Below are positions 11,291-21,170 of a stretch of DNA of 64,000 bases, piece by piece. The notes under the pieces were generated by a model. That model saw only the letters and a program-made list of their open reading frames with translations. It was not told where the DNA came from and made no database searches. Positions within the stretch are counted from its first letter, which is position 1, and every line of letters begins with the position of its first letter. Origin of the DNA: Seriola aureovittata (lineage: Eukaryota > Chordata > Actinopteri > Carangiformes > Carangidae). The stretch spans positions 620,583-684,582 of the forward strand of contig NC_079387.1 in NCBI RefSeq assembly GCF_021018895.1. The letters run 5' to 3'. A program made the translations under genes and the position numbers.

Positions 11291-11769
11291 AGTCTTAAGG
11301 GGAGGGGACTGTGGGTGGTAAAAAGGTTGAAGACTGGAGTACAGATGTTTTGAATGGTTATTGATGATCTGATTCATCTAGTTCTGACCCATTTCCTCGG
11401 AACATGTTCCATGAAGTTATCAGTAAATGTGTTCAAAGAAAGTAAATGTTAAATATGTCATCAGTACGCCGTGTGGTTGTATGTGAAAAGGTGTTTAATG
11501 TGGAAAGAAATAGATGTAGAATTCACCTACGTTCGTGCAGCCCTTTTTGTTTTTCCTGTTGGTGGAAAGACTAGTCACTTCACTCCTTCCTCCATTATTT
11601 TCACCATGATTATTTGACCCCTTTTTGCAAGTAATTTCCCCTGGATTAGAAAAACAATCAATCCAATCAAGACTAAGAGAGGAGGGGAGGAAAAAAAAAA
11701 GATTTGAGAGGAAATCTCTCCAGAAGTTGTTGGGCGTTGCGGGGGGAAGAGAAGAAGGAGCAATCTAGA

Positions 11770-12060
11770 GGGCCGGCGTATATTTTCCTCTCAAGTAATT
11801 CATTTATGTCTTCAAAACTCTTTCAGAGACCAGAGTTACTGTGCCTTTGTTGTACTTTAAAAAGCTTAGCCGGGCTCTATGAAGAGAAGCAATGAGAGCA
11901 CTTTAGAAAAAGCTACAAAGGGAACGGACGGGTGGAGGAAGAAAGAAAAAGTGAATGGCACCACTGATAAAGTTGAGCAAATTAAGTCATTGACCTGCGG
12001 TGGAGATTAATAGCAAACAAGGTGCCCCAGCTTCACAAGTAATGAATATTCTTCAAACGG
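11770..12060. promoter_or_regulatory. Candidate conserved noncoding element
   Basis: Unique AT-rich sequence with repeated homeodomain-type cores: GTAATTCATTTATG near 11796, and AAATTAAGTCATTGACC and GAGATTAATAGC near 11980-12015. It runs into the G-rich block at 12067. It resembles vertebrate enhancer-type elements. Confidence 0.35.
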
Positions 12061-12066
12061 CGTGCA

Positions 12067-12095
12067 GGGGGGACTGGGGGGGAGGGGGCGGGGGG
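12067..12095 (+). other. Strong potential G-quadruplex
   Basis: Four G runs of 6, 7, 5 and 6 residues with loops of 3, 1 and 1 bases. It lies between two candidate regulatory blocks. Confidence 0.7.
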
Positions 12096-12099
12096 TGTG

Positions 12100-12530
12100 T
12101 GTGGTAGATAGGGCCGGCTTGATGCGGATGACATTGAAAGTTGCAGAGAACAGGAAAATTCTGTCATTTTTCATTTGTATGCAAATTCGCCTGTTACACA
12201 AATTAACCCCTGAACCCCGGTGTCAGTCCTCATCTTGGGTGGAAGCCGGCCCCCTGCCGGGGCCCCGGCAGCCGCTCTACCCACCCGCACTTTCCCTCTC
12301 GGGTCAGGGAAAGTTATGAGTCGCAGCTCCGCCCCTTTTGTTTACCGCTCTTTTATGCGGCGGCGAGACGAGAGAATCCGAGACCGGAGCTTTAATCCCG
12401 TCAGCGGCGAACGCGTCCGACAACAACCACGAAGCTGTCAGTGTGATGTGTCGATTAAAGAAGCAGATCTGATGACCTTTGCCCAGAGTTTGATGAGTAT
12501 TACTGGAAGATTTGATCAATAATTAAAATG
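12100..12530. promoter_or_regulatory. CpG-rich composite regulatory candidate
   Basis: The block combines a POU octamer (ATGCAAAT) at 12179-12186, an 18-base perfect GC palindrome at 12254-12271, a GC box (CCGCCCC) at 12329-12335, many CpG between 12300 and 12430, and a DR1-like site at 12473-12485. A 100-codon plus-strand frame (12220-12522) has no recognisable domain. A promoter or enhancer of an unknown transcript is possible. Confidence 0.4.
12473..12485 (-). promoter_or_regulatory. DR1-like (HNF4/COUP-TF type) element
   Basis: On the minus strand the half-sites are TGGGCA and AGGTCA with a single A spacer. The form GGGCAAAGGTCA is a favoured HNF4 site and also a COUP-TF site. Binding is inferred. 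Confidence 0.45.
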
Positions 12531-13019
12531 CTGTTGCCATATATATTAACCATATATCCGTCTAACTGAACCACCACAGGTCAGTGTCATTTCCATCGTC
12601 CTCTGCACTTCCTGTCACCGGACCGGCACGATTGAAATGCAAAATGCTGTGGCTGTGCAGCACCCACCTTGGCTGAAGCTGCCGCAGCTAATTGCTCCCC
12701 CCCGTTGCTTTAAGGTGGACCTCCAGGACAGAGAGTAAATCCTGCTCCGCTCCGCAGCTGCTGAGCTCACAGCATCTCCCTGCAAATGGAAATAGCCCCA
12801 GTTTAAGTCAAGTGGGCACAAAGTGAAAACACTGCATCTACCAGCGTCGCATTAACCTCTCACCTTCAATTAGTAAAACAATCAAAAGATGTGTATTTTA
12901 ATATCAGGAACACACAGGAAGTATTGAAGTGTTTTAAATTTAAGACTTAAATACCAATAGAATAAATACAGCCTTCAATATGAACCTTCAATGTCCACAT
13001 GATATGTTCTACATATCAA

Positions 13020-13220
13020 TAATTATCCATTAGAATGATAAGGTTTACAGAGCAGATGAACTATAACCACAGTTAATCTGTCAATTCTTCCATCAGCTTT
13101 AATTGCGCTGATTAATTCAAACCCAAAACCAATAAATTGCTTTAATACAAAGCTTCTTATTTGCCTGAATACAAGCGCACACATTCTACACGAGCCAATA
13201 CAGGCTCCAAAATCCAACCC
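13020..13220. promoter_or_regulatory. Candidate conserved noncoding element
   Basis: Repeat-free AT-rich sequence with closely spaced AATTG and TTAAT cores between about 13070 and 13145, including TTAATTGC and GATTAATTC. It suggests clustered homeodomain sites. No coding signal. Confidence 0.35.
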
Positions 13221-13439
13221 TGAGTAAAACTTGCATCTGTGAGTTACTGCAAAGCAGAGCGTGGCAGCTTTTGGGGATTGATTGTTGTTGAGTTTATTGA
13301 TCCCATCAGGAATGAACGCAGCCCCCCAGAGAAACTAGGTGATCAGATTTTATTCTGATAGGACACCAGAGTGATGGAAAATGCCATAAAAGCATTGAAC
13401 TGATTGTATTCGTCTGCTCTTACATCTACGCATTCATCA

Positions 13440-13880
13440 CAGCGTCGGTGGGAGTGCGGCTCTGTCTCTGTCCCTCTGCGGTGTCAGAAAGGAGGAGGCA
13501 GCCCTAAACAAATTTCACCATCTGCAGAGGAAGGTGGCAGCCGCGCTGTGATTGACCCCTTTAATTGATGCGGCTTTAATTATGATAATCGCCTACCAGA
13601 GTTGCTGTTGTTTCACTTTCCCCAACACCCCCCCACCCACCCATCCCTTTGTTTTCAGCGGTGCTTCATATCCTGGCATCCATGGGTGCAGGTGTTGTAC
13701 AGATGTTTGGTTGCCTCCCCTCGACGCTGTGCAATTTGTTAGCTGCTAATCAGCAGCCACCTTTGCATTACTGCAGTGACACGTGCAGAAATTCTGAACT
13801 GAATCGAAAGTCGATGTTACAGCGGGTCGCTGGAAACTGGGAAATTATGTCTTTGGTTTCCAAAACGACAAACTGATTCT
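13440..13880. promoter_or_regulatory. Candidate conserved noncoding element
   Basis: Two repeat-free islands flank a short C-rich run at about 13620-13645. The first holds TTTAATTGATG and TTTAATTATGATAATC (13559-13590). The second (13650-13880) holds a small hairpin with a 6-base stem, GCTGCT at 13742-13747 and AGCAGC at 13752-13757. Overlapping plus-strand frames of 65 and 75 codons have no known match. Confidence 0.35.
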
Positions 13881-14375
13881 CTCGTTATGAATAATCACCT
13901 TCCAAAGTGAATTTCCAGCATTTTCTGAGTAACAGTTGACACCATGGTCTTTCCATTAGTGCTATGAACCCATTTTCATGTTCATTTCTCATTTCTCTCA
14001 ATTATGAAAATGAAAAAAACAGACCATGTTTTTAGAAATACAGAATTTGGTTCTCTTTTTATAACCATGCCAAAACACTTAGAAACCATTTCCTCACAGT
14101 AAAAACACTGGAAGTTCAAGGACAAGATCAACAAACTCACGGCCTCCAATATATTTAATACTACAGCTAACCACTGTGTAAACCATGCAGCTGTATGCAT
14201 GATATCAATTCACAGCAAAGTAATGAAGCTTTGCTCAAGTCGTGCAATCCATAGTCTGCATTTATATTGCATTAACATTGTTGTAAACTGTTGCATGATG
14301 TTCACTTCTTCCGATACTGTACAGAAATGAAGTGAATATCCGATAAGCTAAAATCTTTAGATGATTTGTAGTAAC

Positions 14376-14393
14376 AAAAAAAAAAAAAAAAAA
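14376..14393 (+). repeat. Poly-A run (18)
   Basis: Uninterrupted run of 18 A residues. No retroposon body or flanking duplication was seen beside it. Confidence 0.85.
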
Positions 14394-17300
14394 GATACTT
14401 TTACTAAAAAACACTCATTTAATCTTTTACCTTTAAACAATCAAATCATGATTTTACTCCTGTGACTTACAGTGTCATATGAACACCTGCCAAATATAAG
14501 AAGTGCTTTACAAAATGACTTTGACAGGCTGCTTTAGAATAACAACTGACTTCATATTTTTACATTCTGATATCCCGGTGATCATTATGCACTCATTTAT
14601 ATTGTGCACAACAACACTGGAGCTATTTTCTTTTTTCTTATTTTTTACAAACTACATATTCCCAAAGAGGATTCTCTACTTTTTGGTATAAAACTCTTTA
14701 AATTCTGTTTTTCGCTGAAACTTTTGCAGAAGGAAACCCCTCCCAAAGCCATAGCACAGTGGCAAGAGCAGTGAGTAAAATGGGTTTAGACAAACAAACA
14801 CACACACACACTGAGTGGCCACCAGTGGCTCTGCAGTAAGTTTCCCTTCAAAGGATCCCCTCAGGATAGACTGTGCGCGAACATAATCCAAGGCCCCTTT
14901 GAAGTGCACACTTGAAATGTCTTTTGGCTCGGCTGCTGCGAGTGGCATCTCAGCCCTTTGGGTTATTGGAGAGGAGAAGCGCTCCTCGGCCGGCTCGAGG
15001 TGGAGAGGCAGCACCTGGTGGTCCCTGCTGCCTCTCCTCGCCGCATTTCACACATTTAAAGTACACTGGGTGCTCGTCTCCTCAGCCGCCTCACGACCAC
15101 AGCCAAGAGGTATAAACGGTGCTCTCGTTTTCTGCCGGATAAAGCACAAGTACATTTTGGAGTGGATTTTAATAAATCCAGTGTGGCTTTGTCGCACAGT
15201 GGAGTTTTTTTACTTGTACACACATTTCTCTGCAGGCGGAGCTGCTCTGAGGGCAGGAGCAGGCCTAATCTCATTGGTGGGGTTCAGCAGAAGGGGCGGC
15301 GTCAGAGATATATACAGTTTTAAATGGAAGAGCGACATTAGGCACGCCAATGAAAAAAGTCAAGAACTTAGTATAGAGGAGGATAACATGACGAATGTCT
15401 GCACTGAACTAACTCGCCCGGTATCCGACAAACGATCTTCATATCGGACGTTTCTGTAGACCCTCTGTTAACGCAAGAAATAACGCATCTTTGAGCATTG
15501 GTGCTTCCAACATCATTTCTGGATGCAAGAAATGTTAATAAAACTCTCATAAGTCAGGTTAGATATGACAGAATGTGTCCGTATTTAATAAATGTTTCCT
15601 CCGTTAAGGTTTCATATGTGAAAATGAGCATAAAGGAGAAATAAGTGCGCTTTAGGTTTGTGTCCCCTGACTTTTAAATGACCTGTACTTTTGTGTGTGT
15701 CTCCCAAAACCTCCAAAAACAGGTTTCAACAGGGTTCCATCACTGGACTATAAAATGCTGCAACAGTAAAAATGTCTCTCATTCTGCTAAATCTGACTTC
15801 TGTGCAGATGCCTGAATTATTTACACTGGCATCAATATAGAAACTAAGGGCATTTTCTTATTTGTTACATGTGCCGGTCTTGCACTGCGATGTTTGATCC
15901 AGTGTATTAAGAGTCAGACTGATGTTGCGGTTTATGAATATTGATCAGATATTGAAATTTCAGTCTCATACAGTATCAGCCGGCGTCATTCAGCGCCAAC
16001 AGAAAAAATATGAACACATGATTTTTATTTGTCTTCGGAGGTAAATAATCAAAAGGAAGTCGAACTGCCAAAAATTGGTTGTTTTGAAATGTAGATCAGA
16101 CGTACATACTGGTTGTTGATAAAGGTACGTTTGATGAGAACACTACCAACAGGTGACAGAACACACACCAGCCCCCCCCCCCCTCAGATGATGGATCTCT
16201 CCTCCACAAGAGGCACATAATCAACCCTGAAGTCGCTCGGGCGATTGAAAAATGCGATGAGCGACTGAACGCTGCCTGACCGGCCGATACCGAGTCAGGA
16301 AACTGCTGCCATGCGGGCATGTGTCAAGGTTCTCACTTTTCCCTCCTCTCCTCCCCTGCTCCCCCTCAGAGCGAGCTGACATCTTGGGGTAGTTTCATTT
16401 AATCCGCCCTCCCATTGGTATGAACTTATTTTAAAAACGATAATGATGAGTGGGATAAATAAATGTTGCGGTTATTGTCTGCTTTAGAGGTCAGCGACAC
16501 AAGCTGCTACTCCGACACTCCGTTTCTATGAACTCGGCTCTCGTTCGGTGTAATTCTGCAGATTTTGGATTTAAAAAGCGGGAACCAAAGGCCCCCAAAC
16601 GTGATTTCAATGAGACACGATAACTTTCAGACGTGTTTTCCGCAGCGCTACAAAAGCTGTGAAAGCTGAGACGCGAGATGACTGCAGATGTCTGAAGACC
16701 GAGCTAGTGAGTTTTACTTTGAAGCATCAAATCTGACTTTGTGGTTTCGACAAATGACTGTCTATCTCCCATCTTATACTTTTGTCTACATGAGAAAACG
16801 CTGGATCCAAAGCAAGATAATATATTCAAGATTGTAGTGTTTTAAACTGTTTTTTGTTGGCGGAGTTTATTATTACTATTGTGGATCTGAAGGATTCCTT
16901 TAGTTGTGTACAGTCCCCCATAAAATGTCATGCTAGTGTTTTAAAAAGATTATATAGATGTACTGTACACAGGCCCTTCTGTTATACATCTATAACATCA
17001 ATCTGACACAGTGGGCCTTCTTTAAGGAAAGTAGTGCTGCTTGTAAACCGTCAAAGCGTTCACACAGCAAAGACAGGGCTCCGCTGTTTTTTACTGCCGC
17101 TCTTATTAAATTTATATAAGACAGAGATGCAGCGACACTGTGTCTGAGCTTATGAAGTTGTTAAGAGTCACACACAGCGTTTGTATTCTGGAGAACCAGT
17201 TTTAGAGTCAAAGAGACAGACGTGCTTTCTTGTCTTCCATCTTAATTTTCTCTATACATGCGATTGTACTGTGTTTCTCAGTCAGGTGCACAGGGCTGAT

Positions 17301-17447
17301 AACAGATGCGTTGTAAGAATTAGATCACAGAAGTTACATTTAAAGTAATGAGTTACTTTCTTTGCCTACTTTAAAAAGCAAACTAAAGTAACAGCTATAA
17401 TCCTCTGTAAGTTATACTATTGCCTGACATTAACGTGTATATCTGCG

Positions 17448-17464
17448 TGTGTGTGTGTGTGTGT
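17448..17464. repeat. Short (GT)n array
   Basis: About eight GT units; an ordinary short microsatellite. Confidence 0.7.
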
Positions 17465-17628
17465 TCTCACCATCTTAAGACTCCTCTCAGTAACAGCGAG
17501 TTTCCAGGAGGAAGTGAGTCGTGACCCCTCAAGTCCATCATGGCGATGGAGGGATTGAACAGAACGCTGCGGGCTGTAGAGATGATCGAGGAAGTCACTT
17601 TCATGCTTGGCTCCGCTCGGCTCTTAAG

Positions 17629-17662
<34 letters not shown>
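17629..17662 (+). repeat. Poly-A run (34)
   Basis: Uninterrupted run of 34 A residues followed by unique sequence. It could be the tail of a retroposed sequence, but I saw no retroposon body upstream and no target-site duplication. A mononucleotide microsatellite is the safer call. Confidence 0.85.
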
Positions 17663-17663
<1 letters not shown>

Positions 17664-18479
17664 ACCACCAGGACGCAGGAAGAATGCTGAAGGAAAAAAA
17701 CAGAGAAAGATGGAAACAGGAGTGATTTTGGTGGAGAGAAACGGAAAACAAAAGGGAAGAGAATAACACATTTTCACACAATTATCTTTAACTATACGAA
17801 CTGCAGTGGCCTATAATGTCTGATTGCATAAGGGCAATAAATGTAGGGAGGTTGAAAACATAATGGAGGGACTCATGGGCCCCAAAGCAGGGGTCCCCTG
17901 AGCTAAACCTCTAGTTGAAATGACTCGTTAATTTTTCCTGTTGGAGTGTGCAGACATTGTGTGTTTGCTCCTCATCCCGATCCAAACCCTTTAATGCAGA
18001 ATGGACTGTCATTGTGTTATTGAACATTATGCACGCACAATTTAAATAAAAAAGGTAATTATGATGTTATTGTAAGCTTCATGCGATCCTGCAGAGTAGA
18101 AGCATTGGTTCTTTATGCGTTTAGCAGCTGGGTAATACGTAAAACACATGCACAGAAACCTCCACTTAAGCGCAAAGCAGTTCAGGTTCTTCTAAGACTT
18201 GCACACATAAATGGAGCAGATTTCAAGGGTGTAATATCCCTTTAAGATGGTCAAAAACTTCATAGCATTATAATGTAAGAGTAGGTATCTCTTTTCCTCA
18301 GATTGGTGGATATCTCGCTTTGGAACAGAGCTCATGATGACATGTTTTCTAAATCCTCTGCCCTCCCTCGACACAGTTTTGAGGAGAAGTCTGCACGGAG
18401 GGAAGGAAAGAAAGAGAGACAGTGTATGTGAGTGTGGTCGAGGCAGCCGGTGGGAGATTAGCAGAGTTTTTCTGCGAAT

Positions 18480-18640
18480 GATCCTCGCCGACTGGCCAAT
18501 CTGTTCAGACGGGGTCTCGAATTCACGCAGACGGTGCGAGTAGTGACACCAACTGCTGCGACAGAGAGGGAAGAGCGAGCAGGAAGTTCCATGGCACGCC
18601 GCCCGTCACGTGACCGGTCCGCGCTTGGTCCTCATCCAGC
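18480..18640. promoter_or_regulatory. CpG-rich patch with CCAAT box and palindromic E-box
   Basis: CpG-dense block. A CCAAT box lies at 18496-18500, and the 10-base perfect palindrome GTCACGTGAC lies at 18605-18614. That palindrome is the full USF/MITF/TFE3-type E-box. About 100 bases separate the two sites. It looks promoter-like, but no exon is identifiable downstream, where a pyrimidine-rich low-complexity stretch begins. Confidence 0.4.
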
Positions 18641-18644
18641 CATC

Positions 18645-18740
18645 TGTTTTTTTTTTTTCTCTTTTCTTTTCTTTCCTTCTCCATCTCTATCCCCACCTGC
18701 GTCTCACCCTTTACTTTTTTTTTTGGTTCCTCCCCCTCGC
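18645..18740 (+). repeat. Pyrimidine-rich low-complexity stretch
   Basis: Mostly C and T on the plus strand, with two T runs. Frames across it encode Phe/Ser/Pro-rich products of no significance. Confidence 0.7.
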
Positions 18741-19179
18741 CGGGCACTAAAGGGTCACGAGTCAACCCTAAACCATCAAAACCCACTGAAGCCACAGTCA
18801 GATAAAAGTGTGTGGAAATACCCTCAAAAGAATAAAAGTACAAGCTACAAAACACTCCGGCTGAATGTCGAACCTTATTCTCAAACGCTAAGAGCAGCAA
18901 AACCTACTGCTCGACCTCCGTCCTCTTTTGAAAATGACTGTTCCAAGGTATTCGATTGACGGGTGTCTAAGTCATGTTGGGTGCTACCAGCCTTTCCCAC
19001 CTTAGCATGTATTTAAGACAATCATGGATGAATCATGGCACTCCATTTGTTCTAATGAAAGTTGCTTTAGAAGGCCCACAATGCATTAGTGACCTTCTCT
19101 TACACCTCACGGTTCAGCCTGTGATAATACAAAGAGACAAAGACCTACAGCCGTACGGCCACCGATCCTGTCGTGGATG

Positions 19180-19690
19180 AAGCTTCACCTTCCGCTCGCG
19201 TAAAACCGACTGAACCTCCGCGCTCCGACGCGCCGGGCCGCCTTCGTCCAGTAATTTGCGCCGTGTTTAATGAAGACACCGTCAGCTCCACGGAATCCAT
19301 ATGGAATATAAAAACCTAAATGATTCAGCACAGATAAAACTGTAAGACAACAAACTATAATTGCGTTTCGACGTCAAGCCTCTTTGCCTGTCTTTCATAT
19401 CCCGGATCATTTGCCTGCATCGCTTTGGAACAGAACTTGTTTCAAACGGCTGCCTTTCTCTCCAATATTGTGCTAATGCATTTAATTTAATGTTCGCAGA
19501 CGCAGTAATTGGTATAATATTGCTCTATAATACATTGAAGGAAACCTTAGCATTAAGCACTAAATTGAAATTTTGAAGCGAACGGTGAAAACGACTGTGG
19601 GGGCAAAGAAACCCCATTAAATGTAATTTGTTCTGCATGGCTGTGGGGGTAATGGTTACCGAGACACTCCTTTATTAAGTCGAATAGGTA
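19180..19690. promoter_or_regulatory. Candidate conserved noncoding element (CpG-rich 5' end)
   Basis: The first 90 bases are CpG-dense. The rest is repeat-free and rich in TAAT/ATTA cores: GTTTAATGAAG near 19265, GCTAATGCATTTAATTTAATG near 19472-19492 and CAGTAATTGG near 19504. Two related words, CTGTGGGGGCAA and CTGTGGGGGTAA, lie near 19595 and 19641. It is among the most enhancer-like sequences in the left half of the window. Confidence 0.45.
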
Positions 19691-19712
19691 GTGAGGTAGC
19701 CTCGGATTTGTT

Positions 19713-19761
19713 CACACACACACACACACACGCACGCGCGTGCGTGCGCGCGCACACACAC
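19713..19761. repeat. Alternating purine-pyrimidine tract, Z-DNA candidate
   Basis: Forty-nine bases alternate perfectly pyrimidine-purine: a CA array, then a CG-rich core, then CA again. The core at 19729-19746 is an 18-base perfect palindrome. Alternating CG/CA DNA is the classical Z-DNA former. Confidence 0.75.
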
Positions 19762-19900
19762 CAGACACACATACACACACCACGTAGGCGTTCTGCTGTC
19801 GACACACTGTTAGTGGAGGTATTCAGCAAGGTGTAAGCTGTCGCCTGCTGTTATTCCAGTCACAAAGGGAGCGTTAAGAAGCCACTGGAGGACTGCTGAA

Positions 19901-19980
19901 CACACACACACACACACACACACGTTAGACACAATACACACACACACACACATACTAGATGCACACACACGCACACACAC
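19901..19980. repeat. Interrupted (CA)n cluster
   Basis: Three CA arrays (19901-19923, about 19936-19952 and 19961-19980) are separated by short unique words. They form one compound microsatellite region with the Z-DNA candidate upstream. Confidence 0.85.
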
Positions 19981-20027
19981 CTTATTCCTGTCCCTTAATA
20001 CCACTTGTATATCGTGGAGACAGATTG

Positions 20028-20460
20028 CAGAAGGAGGAAGAGGAGGAGGGAGAGAGAGAGAGAGAGAGGAAAAAGAGTGTAGATGCAGAGGAAGAGGATG
20101 GGGAGGAAAAAGGCGACAAGAGCTGGGATGAGTAGAATGAGGAGAAAGAAAAAGGAAGAACAGCACTGGGGAAGAGAGAGACAAAAAGAGCAAAGGGGAA
20201 GAGGGAAAACGGAAGGAAAAGAGGAAGAATAGGAAGCAAAAAGAAAAGAAGAGTAAAAGGAAAGATGGGGGAAAACGGAGATGGAAGAAGAGGTGGAAGA
20301 AGGAGAGGTTAAAGAGGACAAAAGAACGCCATGAAAGGAGAAGAGGGGAAGGAGATGAACAAGGGGGGCAGAGGGGGGGGCGATAGAAGAATAATACGAG
20401 GAGGGAGAAGGTGAAGAGGCAGGAGAGGAGAGGAGGAAGTCGAGGAGGTCCCAGCGGAGG
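20028..20460 (+). repeat. Long purine-rich tract (about 430 bases)
   Basis: The plus strand is overwhelmingly A and G over about 430 bases, with GGA, GAGA and GAAAA motifs and only scattered pyrimidines. On the minus strand this leaves a 220-codon frame rich in Leu, Phe, Ser and Pro, which is a composition artefact and not a gene. Such tracts can adopt triplex (H-DNA) structures. Confidence 0.85.
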
Positions 20461-20914
20461 ACGGTAGATCAAACACAGACTCTAAGTCAAACTCCGCTGA
20501 GAGATCTTAAACCTCCTTTGTAATTGGAATTTAAAAAGTTAATACAAAGACGCTCTTTCAGTAAGATGTCTTTAGCAGATAGGAAAAAAAACACGAGGAT
20601 GACTTTTTTGTCCCTCTAGTGATGTTTAAAGCAATCACTTCCCTTCAAACAGGAAAATTAAAGATTTCTCCCTCTTTGGTGTAACGACTGTTTTTCTTCT
20701 TCTTGTTCCTTTTTTTTTTGTCAGGAAAATAAAAACAAGCAGATTTCAGAGGTTTTGACAGTGAATTTAGGATTGAAGAGGAACTAAGTATGCACATGAC
20801 GATGATGACGATGATGATGACGATGCACAAATTCAATGATATCTGATGGTTGAGTGGAGTCACAATATACTGGCAATGTCAAAGAGCACATTTCTGCATG
20901 ATTACTGCTGCAAG

Positions 20915-21170
20915 AAATTAGCATAGCTTAGCATAAAGACTGGAAGCAGGGGGAAACAGCTAGCCTGGCTCTGTCTAACATTCAAAAATAAACCTACCAG
21001 CACTATTCATAGATGCACTATCTTGTTTGTTTAATAAAAGAGTAGTTCGATGCTATTTCTAGTGTCTCCAGCTCTAGTGCAGGGTTGCGAGGTATAACCA
21101 GACTTTTCACACTGGGTCCCCTACAAGACAACAAGATTACGTAATAATGAGGGACTCGGTTGATATTGTG
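20915..21170. mobile_element. Percomorph interspersed repeat (non-autonomous, family unnamed)
   Basis: The core at about 20927-21000 contains AAGACTGGAAGCAGGGGG, ACAGCTAGCCTGGCTCTGTC and CCTACCAGCAC. I recognise these words, in this order, as a very common dispersed repeat in percomorph genomes and 3' UTRs. A conserved CTTGTTTGTTTAAT word follows at about 21023. The ends and target-site duplication are not defined, so the limits are approximate. Confidence 0.65.

Larger units (their letters stand above)
14394..18479. other. Gene-free stretch
   Basis: No exon, RNA gene or complete transposon was recognised. A moderately GC-rich, CpG-bearing block at about 14880-15130 carries the plus-strand frame 14899-15459 (186 codons), which has no recognisable domain. 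A small sequence at 17342-17401 carries AAAGTAA three times, one copy inverted, and may be a repeat fragment. A C run lies near 16175-16184. Confidence 0.5.

Noticed and set aside
13291..13315. GAGTTTATTGATCCCATCAGG, reminiscent of fish LINE 3' ends
   Set aside because: The match is too short and diverged. No terminal repeats or open reading frame accompany it.
17629..17662. Retroposon poly-A tail
   Set aside because: No retrocopy body, no polyadenylation signal at the right distance and no target-site duplication were found.
17521..17766. 81-codon frame with a poly-lysine run
   Set aside because: The lysines come from the 34-base A run. The flanking residues match nothing.
19810..20472. 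220-codon minus-strand open frame, the longest in the window
   Set aside because: It is the complement of a polypurine tract, so stop codons are depleted by composition. The product is a Leu/Phe/Ser/Pro run with a Cys-Val segment from the CA array.
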